From Alphaproteobacteria bacterium (GTDB lineage: Bacteria > Pseudomonadota > Alphaproteobacteria > Micavibrionales > Micavibrionaceae), in contig JAJFGW010000005.1 of assembly GCA_021775915.1 (NCBI GenBank), positions 46,631 to 110,630 on the forward strand: a stretch of DNA of 64,000 nucleotides. The letters run 5' to 3'. A program made the position numbers and the translations under genes. The notes below the pieces were generated by a model that worked only from the letters and a program-made list of their open reading frames with translations, ran no database searches and was not told the origin of the DNA. Below are positions 52,577-60,453 of the stretch, piece after piece; within the stretch, counting starts at the first letter, position 1; each line of letters starts with the position of its first letter.

Positions 52577-54331
52577 ATGACTTCAGATGTCGTATTAACG
52601 GCAGCGCTACGGAGCAATCTGCTATCGCTGCAAAACACTCAATCCCAAATCGATGTAACTCAATTTCGTCTGTCAACAGGCCGGAAAGTTAATTCCGCGC
52701 TTGATAATCCGCAGTCGTTCTTCGCTTCACAAGCTTTGAACAACCGCGCAAGTGATTTGACCCGTCTTTTGGACTCTATCGGACAGTCCATCCAGACGAT
52801 TCAAGCTGCTGACAACGGCGTGACAGCATTGACCTCTCTTATCGAGCAGGCCGATTCTGTTGCAAACAACGCTCAGGAAGCGTTGGCTCAGGGACAAGCT
52901 GAAGCCAAAATTACCGGCGCTACTGACCTGAGTGGTATTGTTGACCTGACGCCAGCCGGCGGCCAGATTGTTGCAGGTGATACACTCGTCTTTACCGTCA
53001 CGCAAGATGATGGCTCAGCCATCACGGTCGCGCCTGATGTTAACGGCGCCCTCGCAGCGACAGCCACCGTTACCATCGGTGCCAATGATGGAATTGATGA
53101 TCTGATTAACAACATCAACTCTATCACGCTCAGCAATCTTGCTGCTGTACCGGCGGCAACAGGAGACCAGGCCTTTGAAGCCTCCCTTGATGCCAGCGGA
53201 AACCTTCAAGTCAGGACTCTAAACGGCGGCAACTTCAATCTGCAGTTTGCTTCCGTTGCAGCTACTGATGGCGGCGATTTGGCACTTGCCAGCGGATTAG
53301 GCTTCGTTGACCAAGCCCGTATCGCCAACGACGGTACTGGTGCCAACAACAACAATATCGAGCTAACAGCAATCTCTGATGTCGCTCTGTCATCTTTTGC
53401 CTTTACCTTTACCGATGGTGTTGGTACGGAGCAAACGGCACAGCGCAGTACATTGATAAACAACCTTAACGAGTCAAGTACTGGTGCACCTCTTGCTGCT
53501 TTTGCTGGTGTGAACGCTGCTGTCGATGACCTGACGATCGGTATCAATGGCGGCACGGCGGCAACAATCGACCTAACTGACGCCGCAAACGCTTCGGTTA
53601 GCGTTCAAAACGTTATCGATCAGATCAATAACGATACATCTCTGAACACTCTGATCGAGGCCGATTTTGATGATGACACCGGACAGCTAACGATCCGTGC
53701 CCTTGACGCCACCACGACCAGCGTCCAGATTGGAGCTACAGCTTCTGTCACGGCAAATCTTGGCTTCGGTGCCGCCGCCCTTACCGGTGGTGCATCAACT
53801 GATGTTGAGAACATCATCCTTGGTGCTGCTTCGGGGACCTTGGCAACTCTCGAGTCGGACTTTGACCGTATTCGTGACCAGATCAGTGAACTGGTTACAA
53901 ACGGTGATACTGGCTATCGGGGTACCAATCTGCTGAATGGTGACAACCTGCTGACTGTGTTCAACGAATTCAGAACCAGCAGCCAGACCACCAACGGCGT
54001 GACCTTCACGGCTGATGGTCTTGGCGTTGATGCCGCGAACTTCTCCCGTACCGCCTCAGTGGATAGTGCACTTGCTGAGATAAGGGGAGCTCTGGAAGCT
54101 GTCCGTGCTTTCGGTGGAACACTGGCAAATGACCTGACGGTTATCCAAACGCGTCAGACGTTTACAGAAAGCACGATCAACACGCTGACAGCAGGTGCGG
54201 ATCTGCTGGTAAATGCCGACCAGAACGAAGAAGGCGCCAAACTGCTTGCCCTGCAAACAAGGCAGCAGCTGGGTGTTACTTCATTGTCTCTGGCTTCGCA
54301 GTCACAGCAATCTATCCTGCGTCTCTTCTAA
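52577..54331 (+). CDS. Flagellin 2
   Basis: 584 aa. Same layout as flagellin 1: N-terminal VVLTAALRSNLLSLQNTQSQIDVTQFRLSTGRKVNSALDNPQSFFASQALNNRASDLTRLLD and a C-terminal end DQNEEGAKLLALQTRQQLGVTSLSLASQSQQSILRLF that is identical over its last 37 residues. The central domains are clearly related but diverged. It has its own leader with a GGA-loop hairpin and a strong AAAGGAAA ribosome-binding site, and its own terminator, so it is a monocistronic gene regulated separately from flagellin 1. Confidence 0.96.
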   Translation: MTSDVVLTAALRSNLLSLQNTQSQIDVTQFRLSTGRKVNSALDNPQSFFASQALNNRASDLTRLLDSIGQSIQTIQAADNGVTALTSLIEQADSVANNAQEALAQGQAEAKITGATDLSGIVDLTPAGGQIVAGDTLVFTVTQDDGSAITVAPDVNGALAATATVTIGANDGIDDLINNINSITLSNLAAVPAATGDQAFEASLDASGNLQVRTLNGGNFNLQFASVAATDGGDLALASGLGFVDQARIANDGTGANNNNIELTAISDVALSSFAFTFTDGVGTEQTAQRSTLINNLNESSTGAPLAAFAGVNAAVDDLTIGINGGTAATIDLTDAANASVSVQNVIDQINNDTSLNTLIEADFDDDTGQLTIRALDATTTSVQIGATASVTANLGFGAAALTGGASTDVENIILGAASGTLATLESDFDRIRDQISELVTNGDTGYRGTNLLNGDNLLTVFNEFRTSSQTTNGVTFTADGLGVDAANFSRTASVDSALAEIRGALEAVRAFGGTLANDLTVIQTRQTFTESTINTLTAGADLLVNADQNEEGAKLLALQTRQQLGVTSLSLASQSQQSILRLF

Positions 54332-54369
54332 ACCGGACCGGGGTACTAAAAATAACGATTACAAGGGAA

Positions 54370-54398
54370 ACCGGGGGCAGAAGCCTCCGGTTTTTTTT
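54370..54398 (+). terminator. Intrinsic terminator after flagellin 2
   Basis: ACCGGGGGC / GCCTCCGGT stem with AGAA loop and one mismatch, followed by eight T. Confidence 0.9.
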
Positions 54399-54428
54399 GG
54401 CCGGATGGACGCGGCTACACAAAAAAAG

Positions 54429-54443
54429 CGGCAAATTTTGCCG
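54429..54443 (+). promoter_or_regulatory. Putative FlbD-type enhancer site upstream of flbT
   Basis: CGGCAAATTTTGCCG, a perfect 7+1+7 palindrome centred about 96 bp upstream of the predicted sigma-54 start of flbT. Related sequences lie at similar distances upstream of flgI and flgF promoters. Confidence 0.6.
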
Positions 54444-54472
54444 GGTAACGCGCAGGAATTACCAATTGCTCA

Positions 54473-54501
54473 TTGGAAATTAACGGTTTTAAGGCTATAA
54501 T
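54473..54501 (+). promoter_or_regulatory. Candidate sigma-70 promoter of flbT
   Basis: TTGGAA, 17-bp spacer, perfect TATAAT. It lies immediately before the sigma-54 promoter, so flbT-flaF may have both basal and class-specific expression. Confidence 0.5.
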
Positions 54502-54504
54502 TAG

Positions 54505-54520
54505 TGGTACGGTGGTTGCA
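54505..54520 (+). promoter_or_regulatory. Sigma-54 promoter of flbT-flaF
   Basis: TGGTACGGTGGTTGCA differs from TGGCACG-N4-TTGCW at one position only. Predicted start near 54532, about 28 nt before flbT. Confidence 0.87.
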
Positions 54521-54560
54521 TCGTAAAGGCAGAAGCTAACTTAACAAAGGAAGAAATCCT

Positions 54561-54977
54561 ATGGCACTTATAATTGACCTCAAACCAGGTGAAAAAATTC
54601 TTATCGGCGATGCCGTCATTACTAATGACCAGCAACGCACGCGGCTTCATATCTCCGGCGACTCTCCTATCCTGCGGGAAAAGGATGTCATGCAGGAAGA
54701 AGACGCGGACACACCGAGCAAGGGGATCTATTTTTTGATCCAATGCATGTATCTGGCGCGCGCACCGCGGACTTACCACGACAGGTATTTTGAGCTTGTC
54801 AAAGAACTGCAAGACGCCGCGCCAAGTATCACCCTCTTTGTCATGAAAATTAATGACCATATTATTGAGGGGTCGTACTACAAGGCCATGAAAGAAGCCA
54901 AAGAGTTAATGAAGCACGAGGAAGAGTTACTAGATAATGTCAGAAAACAAACCCGGCAACCCGCCCATGCCGAATAA
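54561..54977 (+). CDS. flbT: Flagellin post-transcriptional regulator FlbT
   Basis: 138 aa, soluble. Family pattern LKPGEKILIGDAVITND..RTRLHISGDSPILREKDVM, then YFLIQCMYLARAPRTYHDRYFELVKELQDAAPS. In Caulobacter FlbT binds flagellin leaders and limits their translation. Here it lies next to two flagellin genes and overlaps flaF by 41 bp in a different frame, implying coupled expression. AAAGGAAGAAA lies before the ATG. Confidence 0.95.
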   Translation: MALIIDLKPGEKILIGDAVITNDQQRTRLHISGDSPILREKDVMQEEDADTPSKGIYFLIQCMYLARAPRTYHDRYFELVKELQDAAPSITLFVMKINDHIIEGSYYKAMKEAKELMKHEEELLDNVRKQTRQPAHAE

Positions 54978-55425
54978 TAATAATCCTTACGCAGCAGCCG
55001 CGGGAGCTTACGACCAGCATGCGCAGGCCCACACGCCTGACCAGCGGGAAACGGAAGGACGCGTGCTGCTGAAAGCGGTAAGAGCGTTTCAGGAAGTTCA
55101 GAAGAACTGGGAAAATGTTTCCCGTGAAGATCTGGATGATTGCCTAAAATATAACCGCCAGATCTGGATGATGTTTGTCGATACCGCTGTAGAAGATGAC
55201 AGCGATGAAAGGCCAACGGCGCTTCGCAATAATATAGCCAATCTTGGCGTATTTATTTTCAATCATACGCTGGCCGTACTGGCCGATCCCGCACCGGAAA
55301 AGCTGGATATTCTGATTGAGATCAACCGCGAAGTTGCGGCCGGGTTGATGACCAAGCCCAAAACAGAAACGCCACCGCCGCCAACAGCAGAGACAGAAAA
55401 AAAGCCCACCGATACGATGGGCTGA
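54937..55425 (+). CDS. flaF: Flagellin regulator FlaF
   Basis: 162 aa. Conserved NPYAAAAGAYDQHAQAHTPDQRETEGRVLLKAVRAFQEVQKNW and NRQIWMMFVDTAV....LRNNIANLGVFIFNHTLAVL. FlaF acts with FlbT and is needed for flagellin translation and secretion. A Pro/Thr-rich tail of about 25 residues extends beyond the usual end. The start at 54937 lies inside flbT (GAGGAAGAG upstream); the ATG at 54967 has no ribosome-binding site. The last codons overlap a minus-strand terminator. Confidence 0.92.
   Translation: MSENKPGNPPMPNNNNPYAAAAGAYDQHAQAHTPDQRETEGRVLLKAVRAFQEVQKNWENVSREDLDDCLKYNRQIWMMFVDTAVEDDSDERPTALRNNIANLGVFIFNHTLAVLADPAPEKLDILIEINREVAAGLMTKPKTETPPPPTAETEKKPTDTMG
55397..55423 (-). terminator. Intrinsic terminator of the FlaG-like gene, inside the end of flaF
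   Basis: On the minus strand AGCCCA / TGGGCT with a 9-nt loop followed by seven T. It lies about 35 bp beyond the stop of the minus-strand gene and within the last codons of flaF, so convergent genes share coding and terminator DNA. Confidence 0.8.
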
Positions 55426-55456
55426 CCTCCTCAAATTACCTTTTAATCTTAATCAA

Positions 55457-55993
55457 TCAAGCAAGAAGCGTAATATTACCGGCATTGCTGTTCCCGGACT
55501 GGGCCGCGGCCTGAAAAGCGGCCTGTTGTTGCACCGTAATAGACACCCTGCTCCCAGCACTCTCAGGAGCCGGTGTCTGTTGTTGCGGAGCCGGAGCTGC
55601 TGGAGCAGCTTGTTGCCGCTGCTGCGGTGCCGGATCTACGCTTTGTCTCTGAGATTGTTGCGGCGCTTCTGCCGGACGTTCCGGAGCCAGCTCCACCTGC
55701 TGTTGCTGTTGCGACTGTTGCGGCGCTCTTGCTGCGGCCTGACGAGCCTGAGCCTCAAGCGCTGCATTAGAAGGAAACTGGTCTTCAACATCACCGGTTT
55801 CGCCATTACGCAACTGCAAAACAGCCTTGTCAAAATTAACATCTACGGAAATATAAGGACTAACGAACGGCGCCTGCGGCACTTTTTGCACCCGATCAGG
55901 GTTGGCCGCGAAAGAATCAACCGAACTAATCTGTTCGCTACTGGCGCGAACAAACGGTGCGGTTTGCAATACTGAATTTACAGCTTCAATCAT
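55457..55993 (-). CDS. FlaG-like flagellar protein
   Basis: About 178 aa from the ATG at 55993 (AGGA close upstream); the frame extends to 56047 without support. The N-terminal part MIEAVNSVLQTAPFVRASSEQISS is followed by YISVDVNFDKAVLQLRNGETGDVEDQFPS, which has the FlaG form (beta strand, then D..TG.V..Q.P). The C-terminal 100 residues are Gln/Ala/Pro-rich and low complexity. FlaG proteins affect filament length and are encoded near flagellin. It is convergent with flaF. The call is moderate, as only the short central segment supports it. Confidence 0.65.
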   Translation of the reverse strand: MIEAVNSVLQTAPFVRASSEQISSVDSFAANPDRVQKVPQAPFVSPYISVDVNFDKAVLQLRNGETGDVEDQFPSNAALEAQARQAAARAPQQSQQQQQVELAPERPAEAPQQSQRQSVDPAPQQRQQAAPAAPAPQQQTPAPESAGSRVSITVQQQAAFQAAAQSGNSNAGNITLLA

Positions 55994-56028
55994 CGTTCCT
56001 AACCGTGTTTTAATCCCAAATAGTAACC

Positions 56029-56044
56029 TGCCATGCTTATCCCC
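56029..56044 (-). promoter_or_regulatory. Weak sigma-54-like element upstream of the FlaG-like gene
   Basis: Minus strand GGGGATAAGCATGGCA keeps the GG and GC dinucleotides at the right spacing plus A and T at two further consensus positions. Predicted start about 25 nt before the gene. Weak. Confidence 0.3.
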
Positions 56045-56401
56045 CAAGGATACTTTAGATGCATTTCAGGTACTATAACCTACTATCATACTATCGCACT
56101 TAAAGGGAAATGTCAAGTTTCCTTCCAAGCATTCCCAAGTAGACACTCCTGTAAAAACAAAAGGCGGCTAGCGATTACTTTTGCAAAGCATATAATACAA
56201 CCATGTTTTATATGAAACAAACCTAATAAACAGCACAGTTAACTTCACAGCACAAAGAAGACCATGGGAAAACACAGCTTCCACTACATGAACTTAAAAA
56301 ATTTAAATAAAATTTTGCGCCTTTATAAGTAAAACCACCCTACATATTTATAAATATTTTAAAGTATATGCTTCAAAATTATAAGAGAAGGAAAGCAGAT
56401 T
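56045..56401. other. AT-rich gap between the FlaG-like gene and the fliF operon
   Basis: Very AT-rich, no gene recognised. I looked for sigma-54 and sigma-70 elements toward fliF and found none that stands out. AAATTTTGCGCC at about 56310 resembles a half of the enhancer palindrome upstream of flbT. The downstream end carries GAAGGAAAG, a ribosome-binding site for the small ORF that follows. Confidence 0.5.
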
Positions 56402-56569
56402 GTGAAAAACAATATAATTAGTATGGAAAGATGGGGTTTGCGTGATTCGCAAATCTCGAGTATCCTGCTAGAGAGAGGGCTTTCTTCCCTCACGCCAACC
56501 ATTATTGCCGCCCGCTATATCTTCGGGAAAACGGTGGTATTCCTAAACAAAGGTGATGTCTGTGGATAG
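56402..56569 (+). CDS. Small ORF overlapping the start of fliF
   Basis: 55 codons from GTG at 56402 (AAGGA about 8-9 nt upstream) to TAG at 56569; an ATG at 56423 is an alternative start. Peptide: MKNNIISMERWGLRDSQISS, then ILLERGLSSLTPTIIAARYI, then FGKTVVFLNKGDVCG. It overlaps the fliF start by 8 bp in another frame, and the fliF ribosome-binding site is within its last codons, the arrangement of translational coupling. The peptide has a mixed helical character and no recognised family. It could be a leader peptide or a small flagellar protein. Confidence 0.5.
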   Translation: MKNNIISMERWGLRDSQISSILLERGLSSLTPTIIAARYIFGKTVVFLNKGDVCG

Positions 56570-58205
56570 TTTTCTTGAAACAATAAAACAGCTCGGCCCG
56601 GCAAGACTGGCCATTATGGGCGGCGTTATCGTCGGGCTTTTACTGTTTTTTGTTTTCGTCTCCATGCGCATTTCAACGCCAGAGCTTCAACTTCTTTATA
56701 GCGACCTGTCATCAAGCGACTCAAATGCCATGGCGGACGCCTTAAGTTCAGCCGGAGTTCGTTACGATATAAGCCCGGACAGCACACGCATCATGGTTCC
56801 CCAGGATCAGGTCGGCCAAGCCCGTATGCTGCTGGCACAGGAAGGGCTACCCAATGGCGGGTCCATGGGCTACGAGATATTTGACCAGCAATCCAGCTTT
56901 GGAACCACCAACTTTGTGCAGAACGTCAATCAGGTTCGCGCTCTGGAAGGTGAACTTTCCCGCACCATCAGCTCCCTTCAAGATGTGCGCAGCGCGCGCG
57001 TCCATTTGGTTTTGCCACAACGTGAATTATTTAGCCGTGAATCGCGCCCCGCGAGCGCCAGTATTTTTATATCCCTGAGGCCGGGCGCCAAACTTGAGAC
57101 AGAGCAAATCCTGTCCATCCAGTCCCTTGTCGCCTCGGCAGTGCCGCAATTAAAATCAGACACCGTTTCCGTCATTGACAGCAACGGCAACCTTCTGGCA
57201 CGCGGCGGCGATACAAATGAAAATATGATGACCCTCAAAGCCGAGGAAATGAGCCGTAGCTATGAACAAAGATTAACCCGCGCCGTTGAGGACCTGGTAG
57301 GACGCATTGTCGGCTTTGGAAAAGTCCGGGCCAGCGTTACAGCCGATCTTAATTTTGATCACATCGTCACAAACGAAGAACTTTACGACCCGGAAAAACA
57401 AGTCATCCGTTCATCACAAGTTGTTGAAGAAAACAATGTCGAGCGTGATGGTGCTGGCGGCGATGTTTCCGTCAAGAACAACCTGCCGGGCATTGCCAGC
57501 GACCTCTTTGTCGACCCTAAACCAGCCCTTGAAAGCAACCGAATTGAAGAGACAACAAACTATGAAATAAGTAAAACCATACGCAACGTCGTACGTGAAG
57601 TCGGAGAAGTCAAGCATCTCTCTGTTGCCGTGCTTATTGATGGCAACAGCATCACTGATGCGGACGGGAACGAAAGCTACCAGCCCCGCTCACAAAGCGA
57701 ACTAGACCAGATTTCCGCACTGGTAAAATCAGCAATCGGTTATGATGAAAGCCGCGGCGACCTCCTGGAAGTTATTAATATGCAGTTCGCCGACATGGAT
57801 ACGGGGCAAGGCATTCTGGAAGAAGAGCTTATGTTCGGCTTCGACAAGAGCGATCTACTTGATGCTGTTGAAATCATAACTGTCGCCATCATGATCATTC
57901 TCGTTATCCTGCTGGTGTTGCAGCCGATGGTCGGGCGCTTACTGGCCACAGAAGGGCCACAGCTTGAAGAAGACCTCGAAGCGCAGCTTCTGTCCGGCCG
58001 CCCGCTAGGGCCGGCCTTAGAAGGGCCAGACACAGGAGAAGAATTTGAACCTCCTGCCCTGGAAGAAGAAGAATCACTAATCGATATGCAACAGGTTGAA
58101 GGTAAAGTGAAAGCCTCATCTGTGAAAAAAGTTGAAGACATTGTTGAAAATTACCCGAACGAAACAGTCTCCGTCTTGCGGAGCTGGATGAGCGCGGAAA
58201 GCTAG
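56562..58205 (+). CDS. fliF: Flagellar MS-ring protein FliF
   Basis: About 547 aa. Membrane helices near the N-terminus (ARLAIMGGVIVGLLLFFVFVSM) and near residue 440 (IITVAIMIILVILLVLQPMVGRLL). Between them are ring-building motifs (ELQLLYSDLSSSDSNAMADALSSAGVRYDI, LPNGGSMGYEIFDQQSSFGTTNFVQNVNQVRALEGELSRTI, VRSARVHLVLPQRELFSRE). The C-terminal cytoplasmic tail binds FliG. The start is probably GTG at 56562, 8 nt after AAAGG; ATG at 56556 and GTG at 56553 are too close to it. First structural gene of fliF-fliG-fliH-fliN-motA. Confidence 0.95.
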   Translation: MDSFLETIKQLGPARLAIMGGVIVGLLLFFVFVSMRISTPELQLLYSDLSSSDSNAMADALSSAGVRYDISPDSTRIMVPQDQVGQARMLLAQEGLPNGGSMGYEIFDQQSSFGTTNFVQNVNQVRALEGELSRTISSLQDVRSARVHLVLPQRELFSRESRPASASIFISLRPGAKLETEQILSIQSLVASAVPQLKSDTVSVIDSNGNLLARGGDTNENMMTLKAEEMSRSYEQRLTRAVEDLVGRIVGFGKVRASVTADLNFDHIVTNEELYDPEKQVIRSSQVVEENNVERDGAGGDVSVKNNLPGIASDLFVDPKPALESNRIEETTNYEISKTIRNVVREVGEVKHLSVAVLIDGNSITDADGNESYQPRSQSELDQISALVKSAIGYDESRGDLLEVINMQFADMDTGQGILEEELMFGFDKSDLLDAVEIITVAIMIILVILLVLQPMVGRLLATEGPQLEEDLEAQLLSGRPLGPALEGPDTGEEFEPPALEEEESLIDMQQVEGKVKASSVKKVEDIVENYPNETVSVLRSWMSAES

Positions 58206-58227
58206 AAAATACAGGGGCTAAAAAACC

Positions 58228-59244
58228 ATGCGGGTACGCGAAGATTACCGTACATTATCAGGAGCAGAAAAATCATCCATTTTTCTGCTGGCTCTGGGTG
58301 AGGAGTATACCGCTAAAATATTCGAACACATGGACGATGATGAAATCATGGAGATTTCACAGACCATGGCCAATCTCGGTAAAGTCAGCTCCAATGTCGT
58401 AGAACGTCTATTCGTTGATTTTGCCGAACAAATGAGTTCATCCAACGCCCTTGTCGGCACACTGGATTCAACTGAGCGCTTGCTAAACAAAGTGCTAGGT
58501 GAAGACAAAGTCGGCGAGATCATGGAGGAAATAAGAGGTCCGGCCGGCCGCACCATGTGGGAGAAGCTGGGCAACGTCAACGAAGATATTCTGGCTAGTT
58601 TCCTACAAAAAGAATACCCTCAGACCGTTGCCGTCGTCATGTCAAAAATCCAGTCCGACCATGCCGCCCGTTGTCTTGCGCTCCTGCCCGAAAATTTTGC
58701 CCTTGAAGTCATCCACCGCATGCTGCGCATGGAAGCCGTGCAAAAAGAAGTGCTGGAAGATGTTGAGCGCACACTGCGCACTGAATTCATGTCCAACCTG
58801 GCCCGTACGCAGCGCCGAGATTCCCATGAGATGATGGCTGAAATATTCAACAGTCTGGATCGTTCTGCTGAAACAAAATTCATGGAAGAGCTGGAAAAAT
58901 CAGCACCAGAATCCGCCGAAAAAATACGCAGCCTGATGTTCACCTTCGAAGATATGATGAAACTCGACCCAACCGCCATCCAAACTGTCATCCGCGCTGT
59001 CGATAAAGACAAACTGCCTACGGCTCTAAAAGGCGCAACAGAAACCCTGCGCGACCTTTTCTTCTCCAATATGTCAGAGCGCGCCGCCAAAATTATGAAG
59101 GAAGATATGGCCGCGATGGGGCCGGTTCGTCTAAAAGAAGTAGAAGAAACACAGCAGTATATTGTCAACGTAACCAAAGAGCTGGAAGGCCGAGGCGAAA
59201 TTGTTATCGCAGTCGGCAATGACGAAGACGAGTTAATTTACTAG
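58228..59244 (+). CDS. fliG: Flagellar rotor switch protein FliG
   Basis: 338 aa. N-terminal FliF-binding part ([45 protein letters not shown]), middle domain with the EHPQ-like [29 protein letters not shown], and C-terminal torque helix region ([58 protein letters not shown]). The C-ring component contacting MotA. It lies 22 bp after fliF and 4 bp before fliH. Confidence 0.97.
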   Translation: MRVREDYRTLSGAEKSSIFLLALGEEYTAKIFEHMDDDEIMEISQTMANLGKVSSNVVERLFVDFAEQMSSSNALVGTLDSTERLLNKVLGEDKVGEIMEEIRGPAGRTMWEKLGNVNEDILASFLQKEYPQTVAVVMSKIQSDHAARCLALLPENFALEVIHRMLRMEAVQKEVLEDVERTLRTEFMSNLARTQRRDSHEMMAEIFNSLDRSAETKFMEELEKSAPESAEKIRSLMFTFEDMMKLDPTAIQTVIRAVDKDKLPTALKGATETLRDLFFSNMSERAAKIMKEDMAAMGPVRLKEVEETQQYIVNVTKELEGRGEIVIAVGNDEDELIY

Positions 59245-59248
59245 GGCC

Positions 59249-59995
59249 ATGACCGAAACAAAAAAAAAGACAGTTCCCCGCAAAGCTCAAAAATTCTTCT
59301 TTGATGTAAACCACTTTGATGACGACTTTGAAGAAGAAGTCATCTTCGAAGAACCTCCCCCACCCGTTTTTAGTGAAGAAGAATTAGCCGCAGCTAAAGA
59401 GGCGGCATTCAATCAAGGACGCGAAGAAGCTCTTGCCGAAGCAAAAGCCAGCCGGGGAAAGTATGTTGCCGACCTTCTGGGAACGGTCACCGCGCACTTT
59501 CAAACCCTATTTGCTGCCGAACAATTACGAGCAACGCAATATGAAGGAGAAGCCGTACTCCTGGCGCATGCCATTTTTGAAAAACTATTCCCTACTTTGA
59601 ATAGGAAACAAGGCCTGAATGAAATCGAAACAATGATAACCACAGTGCTAAACAACCAAAGAAATCAGCAGGAAATCATTGTTGAAGTTCACCCTGATTA
59701 TAGTGATTCTATTCAAAAACTGCTCGAAACACTCACGGGAACCTTGCAAGACAGCGGTAAAATCACAGTCAGAGGCAACGATAAGCTCGGGCCGGGAGAT
59801 TGCCGCATGGTCTGGGATGACGGCGGTGCCGGGCGTGACGTAACAAAAATTTCAGAAGAAATTCACAGGCAACTTGAACATATGCTTGCCGATAAGCCCA
59901 CTCTGCAGGATAATAGAGGTCAGGATAGTATTAAAGAGGAAGAAGAGCCTCAACAGGAAAACAGTGAAGATACGGCAAATGGAGAAGATCAATGA
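59249..59995 (+). CDS. fliH: Flagellar export ATPase regulator FliH
   Basis: 248 aa, soluble. Acidic N-terminal part (FDDDFEEEVIFEEPPPPVF), then a helical AA-rich stalk (EEELAAAKEAAFNQGREEALAEAKASRGKYVADLL) and a C-terminal domain (ILVEV-type IIVEVHPDYSDSIQKLLETL...GNDKLGPGDCRMVWDDGGAGRDV) typical of FliH. The gene for its ATPase partner FliI is not in this window. The stop overlaps the fliN start (ATGA). Confidence 0.9.
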   Translation: MTETKKKTVPRKAQKFFFDVNHFDDDFEEEVIFEEPPPPVFSEEELAAAKEAAFNQGREEALAEAKASRGKYVADLLGTVTAHFQTLFAAEQLRATQYEGEAVLLAHAIFEKLFPTLNRKQGLNEIETMITTVLNNQRNQQEIIVEVHPDYSDSIQKLLETLTGTLQDSGKITVRGNDKLGPGDCRMVWDDGGAGRDVTKISEEIHRQLEHMLADKPTLQDNRGQDSIKEEEEPQQENSEDTANGEDQ

Positions 59996-60420
59996 GCGAT
60001 GACGAGCAAACTTCACAAGATGATATTGACAAACTTATGGGAGGAGATGGAGGCGATGCGCCTGCAGAACCACCCGCAGCTCCTCCCGCAGAAGGCGGCA
60101 TGGATCTTGATGAAATCGAGGGCCATGGTATTGATGACGATGAGAAGCAGGACTTTGATATTGGGGAGCCTATGGCTAGCGATGTTACGGCCATCTATGA
60201 CATCCCGGTTCAGATATCTGCCGTTTTGGGGCGTTCAACCATGCAGGTCAGCCAGCTTCTAAAGCTAGGCAGGGGCGCTGTTGTTGAGCTTGACCGCAAA
60301 GTCGGTGAAGCAATAGACATTTATGTGAATAATCGCCTTGTCGCGCGAGGTGAAGTTGTGGTTGTCGAAGATAAATTGGGTGTTACAATGACGGAGATTG
60401 TTAAATCCGACCGCAGCTAA
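59992..60420 (+). CDS. fliN: Flagellar motor switch protein FliN
   Basis: 142 aa. C-terminal SpoA domain (IYDIPVQISAVLGRSTMQVSQLLKLGRGAVVELDRKVGEAIDIYVNNRLVARGEVVVVEDKLGVTMTEIV). The N-terminus MSDDEQTSQDDIDKLMGGD carries a peptide like the CheY-binding EIDALL segment of FliM, followed by an Ala/Pro-rich linker. C-ring base protein. It overlaps fliH by 4 bp and is 33 bp before motA. Confidence 0.95.
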   Translation: MSDDEQTSQDDIDKLMGGDGGDAPAEPPAAPPAEGGMDLDEIEGHGIDDDEKQDFDIGEPMASDVTAIYDIPVQISAVLGRSTMQVSQLLKLGRGAVVELDRKVGEAIDIYVNNRLVARGEVVVVEDKLGVTMTEIVKSDRS

Positions 60421-60453
60421 AACCGAACAAACAGCCCAAGGAAATTATAATTT

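Noticed and set aside
55526..55975. Plus-strand ORF opposite the FlaG-like gene
   Set aside because: It is rich in Leu/Arg/Cys because it is the antisense of Gln/Ala-rich codons; the minus-strand frame has a ribosome-binding site, FlaG-like segment and a terminator.
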